The notes under the pieces are model-generated. The model searched no databases. It saw only the letters and a list, made by a program, of their open reading frames with translations, and was not told where the DNA came from. Below, in pieces: positions 10,168 through 17,603 of a stretch of 64,000 bases of DNA (the stretch's first letter is position 1; the number at the start of each line of letters is the position of its first letter). The translations under genes were made by a program, and so were the position numbers. The stretch lies in assembly GCA_027484605.1 (NCBI GenBank), contig JAIXSR010000116.1, forward strand, positions 39,357 through 103,356, read 5' to 3'. The DNA comes from Hyphomicrobiales bacterium (GTDB taxonomy: Bacteria; Pseudomonadota; Alphaproteobacteria; Rhizobiales; Beijerinckiaceae).

Positions 10168-10602
10168 TCACGTTTCCGGCTGGCGCACCAGCCCGGGGCC
10201 GGGGATAACTGCACTCTCGTGGCGGTCCGGGTTTTCTCGATCCCGGCGATAGGCCCGCATCCCATCGAAGGGCGGAAGCCAGGCTTCCCGTCGGATCGTC
10301 CAGAGTTCATAGGTCGGGACATAGAGATCGGGTTCGTCCAGTGTGCCCAGCGGAAGCTCGATCTCGTTACCGGTGATGGCAAAGACCGGCGAGCCGCAGG
10401 TCGGGCAGAAATGCCGGCCGGCATAGGAACCTGTCGTTCCCTCGATCGTCACGGCGGTATCGGCAAAGATCGCCGATGCATGGAACAGCGAGCCATGATG
10501 TTTCCGGCAATCGAGGCAATGGCAAAGGCCGACGCGGGAAGGGAGCCCCGTTGCCCGGATCCGCACCTGGCCGCAACGGCAGCCGCCCGAAACCTCGATC
10601 AT
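10168..10602 (-). CDS. GFA family (glutathione-dependent formaldehyde-activating-like) zinc protein
   Basis: 144 residues with the GFA zinc-cysteine pattern: GGCRCGQVRI at the N-terminus, LCHCLDCRKHHG (residues about 27-38), then FCPTCGSPVF. The family includes Gfa and centromere protein V-like folds; most bacterial members have unknown substrates. The start at 10602 follows an AGGAGG ribosome-binding site. It is transcribed toward the tRNA and ends 61 bases from it. Confidence 0.88.
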   Translation of the reverse strand: MIEVSGGCRCGQVRIRATGLPSRVGLCHCLDCRKHHGSLFHASAIFADTAVTIEGTTGSYAGRHFCPTCGSPVFAITGNEIELPLGTLDEPDLYVPTYELWTIRREAWLPPFDGMRAYRRDRENPDRHESAVIPGPGLVRQPET

Positions 10603-10674
10603 GATCCCGCCTCCTGCCTTCCGGCCCGTGCTCCTGCAGGGCATTGTGCCATGCGGCTTGCCCTTCCGCGCAAC

Positions 10675-10700
10675 AAAAAACCCCGGCCGAAGCCGGGGTT
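10675..10700 (-). terminator. Terminator of the outer-membrane barrel gene
   Basis: Stem AACCCCGGC (10679-10687) and GCCGGGGTT (10692-10700) with a four-base loop. On the minus strand it is followed by a run of U (A-run 10675-10680 on plus). It lies 24 bases after the stop of the barrel gene. Confidence 0.88.
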
Positions 10701-10724
10701 TCATGATCAGCCGTCTGGCGGGGT

Positions 10725-11384
10725 TCAGAACTTGTAGTTCACGCCCGCGCGGAGGATGTGGCCATTGGCGTTGGCGCCGAGGGCCGCACCCGAATTGTAG
10801 GTCTGGCGGGCGAAGTCATAGTACAAGTACTCGCCCTTGACCGTGATGTTGCGGGTCAGCGCCGCTTCCACGCCGCCACCGATCGTCCAGCCGGCCCGGA
10901 GATCCGAGCCCGAGAAGGCGCCGGCCGAATGCTTGATGTCGGCCACGGCGAGACCGCCGGTGACATAGGGCATCACGCGGTCGAAGGCGTAGCCGAGGCG
11001 CCCGCGAACCGTGCCGAAGGACCGGATGTCGGTCTTGCAGCCCGGAGCCGCGCAATTCGCGCCGGTCGAACCGTTCAGGCTGGACCAGGCATAATCGCCC
11101 TCGAGGCCGGCGACAAAGTTGCCGAATTGCTGGTTGTAGCCGATCGTCGCGCCGACAAGGCCGCCACTGAGTTCGATCTGGCCCGAGCGGACAGCGCCCG
11201 AGCGGTGACGGCTGTCGCCGCCGAAGGCGCCGCCGCCCTGGATACCGGCATAGAACCCGGTCCAGTTATACTGGGCCATCACCGGCAGCGCAGCCGGGGG
11301 CGACTTGCGGGTGGCGAGATCCGCCGCCTGAGCCGAGCCGACCAGGCCGGCCAGCAGCGTGGTCGCGAGCAGATACTTCTTCAT
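10725..11384 (-). CDS. Outer-membrane beta-barrel protein, Omp25/31-like porin family
   Basis: 219 residues. The signal peptide MKKYLLATTLLAGLVGSAQA is followed by the segment YNWTGFYAGIQGGGAFG, the hallmark first strand of the Rhizobiales Omp25/Omp31 family. The chain ends in alternating polar/hydrophobic strands and a C-terminal Phe (GVNYKF), as needed for BAM insertion. A good ribosome-binding site (GGAAGGAG) precedes the start at 11384. The upstream region holds AT-rich repeats. Confidence 0.92.
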   Translation of the reverse strand: MKKYLLATTLLAGLVGSAQAADLATRKSPPAALPVMAQYNWTGFYAGIQGGGAFGGDSRHRSGAVRSGQIELSGGLVGATIGYNQQFGNFVAGLEGDYAWSSLNGSTGANCAAPGCKTDIRSFGTVRGRLGYAFDRVMPYVTGGLAVADIKHSAGAFSGSDLRAGWTIGGGVEAALTRNITVKGEYLYYDFARQTYNSGAALGANANGHILRAGVNYKF

Positions 11385-11500
11385 GGGAACTCCTTCCAAA
11401 AGACAAAACCGTCTGGACGCAGCAAGTAGGACGAATGCATCGGCGTGTCTGTAGCTTCCAGGTAACAATAGGTTTGCCATTTGTAGTCAGCTCTTGTCTG

Positions 11501-11580
11501 AATTGTGGCAAATTGTGGCGATAGAAAATTCATGATTTCGGAAAAGTTAACTTGAGCAGCGGAGTGGCGAAATTATGGCA
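11501..11580. repeat. Phased TGGC repeats between the barrel gene and the sugar transferase gene
   Basis: AATTGTGGCA is followed directly by AATTGTGGCG (11501-11520). A second pair at 11561-11580 reads GGAGTGGCGA then AATTATGGCA. The four TGGC cores start at 11506, 11516, 11565 and 11576, about one or five DNA turns apart. The surrounding sequence is unusually AT-rich. It looks like an operator array in a divergent promoter region. Confidence 0.45.
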
Positions 11581-11683
11581 AACAAATCGTTAATTTCGCG
11601 AATACCAATCTATTCAAACTATCGGATTAACGGAATCGCCAAGGTTGCGGGCTAGGTTCCGGTCCAGAACGTGGAGTTTGTGC

Positions 11684-13159
11684 ATGTCCCTGGATATGAC
11701 GGAGCGTGATCGGCAGGCGCCTGCGGTGTCGGACCGCATGGCGGGTTGGGTTCGTCGGGCCTCGAAGCAGAAGATCATCGGGCTGGTCCTGATCTTCGAT
11801 ACCATGACGCTGATCGGCTGCGGCCTCTGGAGCGCCATGGCCTTCCTGCCGGCCCGCATCGGCGGGGATGGCACAGCCTTTCTCCTGGTCGGAACCGTCA
11901 CCGGGCTGACCGTCTATTTCCTGCAGCGGCTCTGGGCCTATACCATGGCCTCGCTTGCCACGCTGCCGCGGCAGATCAAGGCTGTGATCTATGCCTTGTG
12001 CGGCGCCTTCATCGTCATGACGGGCCTGCTCTTCCTGATCGGCTTCGACATCATGGCCCTGCGCCTCTGGTTGCTGGGCTGGCTGCTCTTCAGCCTCGTG
12101 CTGCTGGTCGGCTTCCGCCTGCTGGCCTCGGTGGCGATCACGGATGCGGAAAGCCGCGGCGATCTCGCCCGGCGCGCCGTGATCGTGGGCGGCGGCAAAC
12201 CGGCCGAAGACCTGATCCGCCGGCTCTCGCGCTCGGGCAACCGGGCGATCCGGATCCTCGGGGTCTTCGATGATCGCGGCGGCGAACGGTCTCCCGAGGC
12301 TGTCGACGTCTATCGCAAGATCGGCACGTTCGATGAACTCGAAGCCTATTGCCGCGAGCAAGCGGTCGATCTCCTGATCATCGCGCTGCCGGCGACCGCG
12401 GAGGAACGCATCCTCCATCTCGTCAAGAAACTCTGGCAATTGCCTATTGATGTGCGCATTGCCGCGCATGCCTCGCGGCTCAAGCTTTCCAAGCGGGCCT
12501 ATACCTATATCGGTGATGTGCCCTTCCTCGCCGTGTTCGACCGGCCGCTCTCGGACTGGAATTCCGCGCTCAAGGCCGTGTTCGACCGGGTGGTCGCCGC
12601 GGTCGCGCTCGTGGTCCTCTCGCCGGTGATGCTGGCGGTGGCGCTGGCGGTGAAGCTGGAATCCAAGGGGCCGGTCCTGTTCCGGCAGCAGCGCTACGGC
12701 TTCAACAACAACATGATCGGGGTGCTGAAATTCCGCTCCATGTATACCGACCGCACCGATACCAACGGGGCGCGGCAGGTGACGAAGGACGATCCCCGCG
12801 TGACACGCGTCGGCCGGTTCATCCGCAAGACCTCGATCGACGAGCTGCCTCAGCTGATCAATGTGCTGCGGGGCGAATTGTCGCTGGTCGGGCCGCGGCC
12901 GCATGCCACCCAGTCCAAGGCCGCCAACCAGCTCTACCAGGATGTGGTGGACGGTTATTATGCCCGCCATCGCATGAAGCCCGGCATTACCGGCTGGGCC
13001 CAGATCAACGGCTGGCGCGGCGAGACCGACACGCTCGAGAAGATCGAGCGGCGCGTCGAACATGACCTCTACTATATCGAGAACTGGTCGCTGCCGCTGG
13101 ATCTCTACATCCTTGGGATGACGCCGCTTTCGCTGCTCAACACCAAGAACGCCTATTGA
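11684..13159 (+). CDS. Polyprenyl-phosphate hexose-1-phosphate transferase (WcaJ/ExoY family)
   Basis: 491-residue membrane enzyme that starts exopolysaccharide repeat units by moving a sugar phosphate onto undecaprenyl phosphate. The N-terminal half has four to five membrane segments and a CoA-binding-like Rossmann portion (RAVIVGGGKPAEDLIRR). The C-terminal sugar transferase domain begins FDRVVAAVALVVLSP and contains GPVLFRQQRYG, VLKFRSMYTD, SIDELPQLINVLRGE, LVGPRPH and KPGITGWAQINGWRG. No other polysaccharide genes flank it. The start at 11684 was chosen for GGAG eight bases upstream. Confidence 0.93.
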   Translation: MSLDMTERDRQAPAVSDRMAGWVRRASKQKIIGLVLIFDTMTLIGCGLWSAMAFLPARIGGDGTAFLLVGTVTGLTVYFLQRLWAYTMASLATLPRQIKAVIYALCGAFIVMTGLLFLIGFDIMALRLWLLGWLLFSLVLLVGFRLLASVAITDAESRGDLARRAVIVGGGKPAEDLIRRLSRSGNRAIRILGVFDDRGGERSPEAVDVYRKIGTFDELEAYCREQAVDLLIIALPATAEERILHLVKKLWQLPIDVRIAAHASRLKLSKRAYTYIGDVPFLAVFDRPLSDWNSALKAVFDRVVAAVALVVLSPVMLAVALAVKLESKGPVLFRQQRYGFNNNMIGVLKFRSMYTDRTDTNGARQVTKDDPRVTRVGRFIRKTSIDELPQLINVLRGELSLVGPRPHATQSKAANQLYQDVVDGYYARHRMKPGITGWAQINGWRGETDTLEKIERRVEHDLYYIENWSLPLDLYILGMTPLSLLNTKNAY

Positions 13160-13194
13160 GCCTCGGCCAAGAGGGTCGTCGCTCCCCCCTCGCG

Positions 13195-13232
13195 AGGGCC
13201 GGCATTGTGCGCTGTCGCACCGCCGGCCCTTT
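13195..13232 (+). terminator. Possible terminator after the sugar transferase gene
   Basis: AGGGCCGGC (13195-13203) pairs with GCCGGCCCT (13222-13230) across an 18-base loop that has its own small stem (GTGC/GCAC). Only a short T run follows, so strength is doubtful. Confidence 0.5.
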
Positions 13233-13278
13233 GCGCGTTCTGCAGGATCACGGTTCCTGAACAGCCCGGGGGACGATC

Positions 13279-14085
13279 ATGTATCTAGACGTTTGGGGGG
13301 CGCGCGGATCGCATCCGGCCTCCGGGATGGCCTTCAGCCGGTTCGGTCATCACACGGCCTGCCTCTCGGTGCGTTCGGGCGATCACCTGCTGGTGCTGGA
13401 TGCCGGAACCGGCGCCTCGGCACTGGCCCGCGCGCTCGAGGCGGCGCCGCCGCGCGAGGTCGACATCCTGCTGAGCCATTTCCATCATGACCATGTGATC
13501 GGCCTGCCCTATCTGCTGATGAGCCTGCCGCCCGATACCGCCCTGCGGATCCATGCCGCGCTCGAGGGGCACGAGGCTTTGGCGGAACGGATCTCGGCGA
13601 TCCTCTCGCCGCCCTATTTTCCCCCGGGCATTGCCGGCGTGCTGGGCCGGACGGAATGCCACCAGCATCCGGCCGGCGCCTCGTTCCAGGCCGGGCCGAT
13701 GCAGGTCGAAACCCATCCGCTCGAGCATCCCGGCGGCTCCACGGCCTTCCGGGTCCGGTGCGGCGATCGTTCCCTCGTCTATGCGACGGATCTCGAGCAG
13801 CCGGATGTGCTGGCGGCGGAGTGGATCGCCTTCGCCTGCGGTGCCGATCTTCTCGTGCATGACACGATGTTCACCGAGGCGGAATGGTCTGCCCGGCGGG
13901 GCTGGGGCCATGCGACGATCGAGGGTGCGCTGCGGCTTGCCGATGCGGCCGGTGTGCCCCGCCTCGTCGGCTTCCATCACAATCCCGCCCATGATGACGA
14001 GATGATGTTGCTGAGAGAACTGGATCTTGTGCTCCGGCGCCCCGGTTCCAGCCTCGCCCGGGAGGGCGAATCCCTCTCGATCTGA
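13279..14085 (+). CDS. MBL-fold metallo-hydrolase
   Basis: 268 residues with the metallo-beta-lactamase metal motif LSHFHHDHVIGLPY (HxHxDH). Downstream metal ligands are in ETHPLEHPGGSTAFR and YATDLEQPD, with a final His in GFHHNPAHDD. The overall plan (N-terminal WGARGSHP, T-A-CLSV) is that of the PhnP/cyclic-phosphodiesterase-like group of single-domain MBL proteins. The substrate is unknown. A GGGGGA ribosome-binding site precedes the ATG. Confidence 0.85.
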   Translation: MYLDVWGARGSHPASGMAFSRFGHHTACLSVRSGDHLLVLDAGTGASALARALEAAPPREVDILLSHFHHDHVIGLPYLLMSLPPDTALRIHAALEGHEALAERISAILSPPYFPPGIAGVLGRTECHQHPAGASFQAGPMQVETHPLEHPGGSTAFRVRCGDRSLVYATDLEQPDVLAAEWIAFACGADLLVHDTMFTEAEWSARRGWGHATIEGALRLADAAGVPRLVGFHHNPAHDDEMMLLRELDLVLRRPGSSLAREGESLSI

Positions 14086-14228
14086 CCTCGCAGCGGATCA
14101 CGCTCCTTGCGAACAAAAGCCCGCATAACGGCCAAAAGGGCTTGCGCAACGCGCGTGTTCCGGCTTCATTCCGGGGCAAGCGGGCGACACAGTCTCGCAT
14201 GCAACCAATTTCGGGAGGGAGATTCGAC

Positions 14229-15275
14229 ATGATTGATCGTCGTCATGCCTTGCGCCTTGCGGCCCTTGGCGTTGCCGCACCAGCCGTTCTTCGTGTCACG
14301 CGGGCCAATGCCGCCGAAGTGACGCTGAAGATGCATCACTTCCTGCCTCCGGTCTCCAATGGCCATGCGCGGTTCCTGAAGCCCTGGGCCGACAAGGTCG
14401 CGGCCGAATCGAACGGCCGGATCAAGATCGACATCTTCCCCTCGATGCAGCTCGGCGGCGCGCCGCCGCAGCTCTTCGACCAGGCCCGCGACGGTGTCGC
14501 CGATCTCGTCTGGACGCTGCCGGGCAACACGCCGGGCCGCTTCCCCGGGATCGAGACCTTCGAACTGCCTTTCGTTCCGGGCAAGAGCGCGCTGCCGAAT
14601 TCGGTGGCGCTGCAGAAATTTGCCGACCAGTTCCTGAAGGACGAATTCAAGGAAGTGCACCCGATCTGCTTCTGGTCGCATGACCATGGCCTGCTCCATA
14701 CCAGCAAGCCGGTCGCCAGGATGGAAGATCTGGCGGGGATGAAGATCCGTTTCCCGACCCGCCTGGCCGGCGAGGGGCTCAAGGCCCTCGGCGCGACGGC
14801 GATCGGCATGCCGATCCCGCAGGTGCCCGAGAGCCTCGCACAGCGCGTCATCGATGGCTGCGTGGTGCCGTGGGAAGTCGTCCCGGCGATCAAGGTGCAT
14901 GAGCTGGTCAAGAACCATCTCGAGATCCCCGGTTCGCCGACCTTCTATGTCGCGACCTTCGTGCTCGCGATGAACAAGGCCAAGTACCAGGGCATGCCGG
15001 CGGATCTTCGCGCCGTGCTCGACAAGAATTCCGGCGAATTCGCGGCCCGGATGGCCGGCAAGGTCTGGGATGACCAGGCTGTCGCCGTGTCCGATATGGT
15101 CCGCAAGCGCGGCAACTCGATCACCACCCTGTCAGCAGAAGAGACCATCCGCTGGCGCAAGGCCGTGGAGCCGGTGCGTGAAGCCTGGCTGAAGGGCATG
15201 AAGGACAAGGGCCTCGACGGGGGCAAGCTGCTCGCGGCTGCCGAATCCATGATCGCGGAAGCCGCCCGGGCATGA
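14229..15275 (+). CDS. dctP: TRAP transporter substrate-binding protein DctP
   Basis: 348-residue periplasmic receptor for a C4-dicarboxylate-like or other carboxylate ligand. The N-terminus MIDRRHALRLAALGVAAPAV is a twin-arginine-like signal. The mature start VTLKMHHFLPPVSNGH and the segment FPTRLAGEGLKALGAT contain the conserved Arg that holds the carboxylate in DctP proteins. GGGAGGGAG precedes the start. The stop overlaps the dctQ start by 4 bases. Ligand specificity is not deducible. Confidence 0.92.
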   Translation: MIDRRHALRLAALGVAAPAVLRVTRANAAEVTLKMHHFLPPVSNGHARFLKPWADKVAAESNGRIKIDIFPSMQLGGAPPQLFDQARDGVADLVWTLPGNTPGRFPGIETFELPFVPGKSALPNSVALQKFADQFLKDEFKEVHPICFWSHDHGLLHTSKPVARMEDLAGMKIRFPTRLAGEGLKALGATAIGMPIPQVPESLAQRVIDGCVVPWEVVPAIKVHELVKNHLEIPGSPTFYVATFVLAMNKAKYQGMPADLRAVLDKNSGEFAARMAGKVWDDQAVAVSDMVRKRGNSITTLSAEETIRWRKAVEPVREAWLKGMKDKGLDGGKLLAAAESMIAEAARA

Positions 15276-15796
15276 GCGGCGAGGCGGAAGCGCCGGCTCC
15301 GGCCGGCGTGCCGGTTTCGCCGATCGGCCGGGTCGCGGCGGGCATTGCCATCGTAGGCGGGCTGCTTTCGGTCGGCCTGGCCCTGATGGTCGTGACCAGC
15401 ATCACCCTGCGCTCGCCGCTGGTCGGCGGCGCGGGAGTGCCCGGTGATTTCGAGCTCGCCCAGATGCTCACGGCGGTGTCGGTCTTCTGCTTCCTGCCTT
15501 TCTGCCAGGCGCGGGGCGGACATGTGATCGTCGATGCCGCCTCGCAACGCTGGTCGTCGGCCTGGCGGGCGCGGGTGGATGCCCTCTGGGAATTCGTGGC
15601 CGGGCTCGCCTTCGCGCTGCTCGCCTGGCAACTGGCGCAGGGCGCGCTCGGCATGGTCCAGTCCAACACGCGCTCGATGGTGCTCGGCCTGCCGCTGGCA
15701 CCGGCCGTCTGGACCTGTGCGGCACTGGGCGCCTTCCTCGCGGGCCTCTCGATCTGGCGTGGCCTTGCCGGACTTCTTTTCTCCAGAACACGGTGA
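15272..15796 (+). CDS. dctQ: TRAP transporter small permease DctQ
   Basis: 174 residues with four predicted membrane helices (AAGIAIVGGLLSVGLALMVV, LTAVSVFCFLPF, ALWEFVAGLAFALLAW and the C-terminal segment). The motif GDFELAQMLTAVSVF is typical of DctQ. It starts in the overlap ATGA with dctP and ends four bases before dctM, so the three genes form one operon. Confidence 0.9.
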   Translation: MSGEAEAPAPAGVPVSPIGRVAAGIAIVGGLLSVGLALMVVTSITLRSPLVGGAGVPGDFELAQMLTAVSVFCFLPFCQARGGHVIVDAASQRWSSAWRARVDALWEFVAGLAFALLAWQLAQGALGMVQSNTRSMVLGLPLAPAVWTCAALGAFLAGLSIWRGLAGLLFSRTR

Positions 15797-15800
15797 CGGC

Positions 15801-17120
15801 ATGAGCGGCAACGCGATTGCCCTGCTCGGCTTTGCAGGGATGCTCCTTCTCATCGGCCTGCGCATGCCCGTCGGGCTGGCCATGCTGGTCGTGGGCGGGG
15901 CAGGCTATGCCTCCTTCGTCGGCACGCCCGTCTTCCTCAACTACCTGAAGACGACGCCCTATTACCTGTTCTCCAACTACACGCTTTCGGTCATCCCGCT
16001 CTTCGTGCTGATGGGCGCCTTTGCCGAGAAGACCGGCCTGTCCTCCGGCCTGTTCCGGGCCATGGCGGCCCTTGTCGGCCATCGGCGCGGCGGGATGGGC
16101 ATGGCGGTGATCGGCTCCTGCACCGCCTTCGGGGCGATCTGCGGCTCCTCCGTCGCCACCACGGCCACATTCGGCCGTGCGGCCCTGCCGGAAATGATCC
16201 GCGACGGCTATGCGCCGGGTGTCTCGGCGGGCACGGTCGCCGTCGGCGGGACGCTCGGCATCCTGATCCCGCCTTCGGTGATCCTCGTGGTCTATGCGAT
16301 CTCGACCGAGCAGAACATCGTCAAGCTGTTCATGGCCGCGCTGATCCCGGGGCTGATGGCGGCCCTGTCCTATGTGCTGGTGATCATGTGGCTGGCCCGC
16401 CGGAACCCGGAATCGATGCCGGTCCATGCCCCGCTGCCCTGGCCGGAGCGCCTCCGGGCCCTTGGCGGGGTCTGGTCCTCCGTCGTCATCGCCATCCTCG
16501 TTGTCGGCGGCATCTATGGCGGCATTTTCACGCCCACCGAGGCTGCCGCGGTCGGGGCCGTGGCCGTGCTGGCGGACGGGTTGATCCGGCGCACCATGAC
16601 CTGGGAGAAATTCGGGCTCTCGCTGCGCCAGTCGGCCGAGACCTGCGGCATGATCTTCATGATCCTGCTGGGCGCGGAGGTGTTCAACGGCTTCCTCGCG
16701 CTGACGCAACTGCCCAGCAATGCGGCCGAGACGATCACCTCCTGGGGCCTGCCGCCCTATCTGGTGCTCCTCGCGCTGCTCGCCTTCTACATCGTGCTCG
16801 GCGCGGTGATGGACGAGCTGGCGATGATCCTGCTGACGCTGCCCGTGTTCTTCCCCATCGTCACGGCGCTCGATTTCGGCATGACGAGCGACGAAGTGGC
16901 GATCTGGTTCGGCATCCTCGTGCTGATCGTGGTGGGGATCGGGCTGGTGGCGCCGCCTGTCGGGCTCAATGTCTTTGTCATCTCCGCCATCGCCCGCACC
17001 ATCCCGATCACCGAGATCTATCGTGGCGTCCTGCCCTTCGTGGCGGCCGATATCGTCCGGCTGATGCTCTGCGTGGCCTTCCCCTCGCTCTCGCTGTGGC
17101 TGGTCCGCCTCCTGAGCTGA
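15801..17120 (+). CDS. dctM: TRAP transporter large permease DctM
   Basis: 439-residue ion-coupled membrane subunit with about twelve hydrophobic segments. DctM features are present: MPVGLAMLVVG near the N-terminus, GAICGSSVATTATFG, ALPEMIRDGYAPGVSAGTVA, GGTLGILIPPSVILVVYA, GIFTPTEAAAVGAV and VAPPVGLNVFVIS. It couples Na+ or H+ gradients to uptake of the ligand delivered by DctP. The start at 15801 gives normal family length. Confidence 0.95.
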   Translation: MSGNAIALLGFAGMLLLIGLRMPVGLAMLVVGGAGYASFVGTPVFLNYLKTTPYYLFSNYTLSVIPLFVLMGAFAEKTGLSSGLFRAMAALVGHRRGGMGMAVIGSCTAFGAICGSSVATTATFGRAALPEMIRDGYAPGVSAGTVAVGGTLGILIPPSVILVVYAISTEQNIVKLFMAALIPGLMAALSYVLVIMWLARRNPESMPVHAPLPWPERLRALGGVWSSVVIAILVVGGIYGGIFTPTEAAAVGAVAVLADGLIRRTMTWEKFGLSLRQSAETCGMIFMILLGAEVFNGFLALTQLPSNAAETITSWGLPPYLVLLALLAFYIVLGAVMDELAMILLTLPVFFPIVTALDFGMTSDEVAIWFGILVLIVVGIGLVAPPVGLNVFVISAIARTIPITEIYRGVLPFVAADIVRLMLCVAFPSLSLWLVRLLS

Positions 17121-17216
17121 AGCGCCGCCTGCCCGGTTGATCGGCGCCGAGGCCTGTCGCATAACCGTCCTGCGGTTCGCCCGATGGCGCAGCCAGTGAC
17201 GGGGAGGGACAGGCAC

Positions 17217-17531
17217 ATGCTGGATGATCTGACGCGCGAGGAGATCAAGGCGGGCCTTGAAGACGGCTCGATCCTGCTGGTCGATGTGCGCGAGGCCCAT
17301 GAGTTCGCTGCCGGGCATATTCCCGGTTCGGTCTCGCTGCCGCTGTCGCGATTCGCCGTCGACGACCTGCCGGCGGCAGAGGGGCGGCGCTACGTGCTGT
17401 CCTGCGCGGCGGGGGTTCGCTCGATGCAGGCGGCCATGCTGGCCCATCAGCAGGGCAAGCCCATCGACGCGCATTACCGCGGCGGGTTCAAGGACTGGTT
17501 TTTCGCCGGCGAGCCTGTCGAGCAGGGTTGA
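17217..17531 (+). CDS. Rhodanese-like domain protein
   Basis: 104-residue single rhodanese domain. It has the LLVDVREAHEFAAGHIPGS segment, and the active-site loop is SCAAGVRS with the catalytic Cys near residue 69. Such small cytosolic proteins carry sulfur as a persulfide. The start at 17217 was picked for the GGGAGGGACAGG ribosome-binding site. It lies 96 bases after dctM and may be transcribed with it. Confidence 0.88.
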   Translation: MLDDLTREEIKAGLEDGSILLVDVREAHEFAAGHIPGSVSLPLSRFAVDDLPAAEGRRYVLSCAAGVRSMQAAMLAHQQGKPIDAHYRGGFKDWFFAGEPVEQG

Positions 17532-17603
17532 AAGCCCGGCCAAGCGGATTATCCTGAACCCAACCGGCGGGAATCCTCCCGCAGCAACGCTTCAGGCACA
17601 ATC

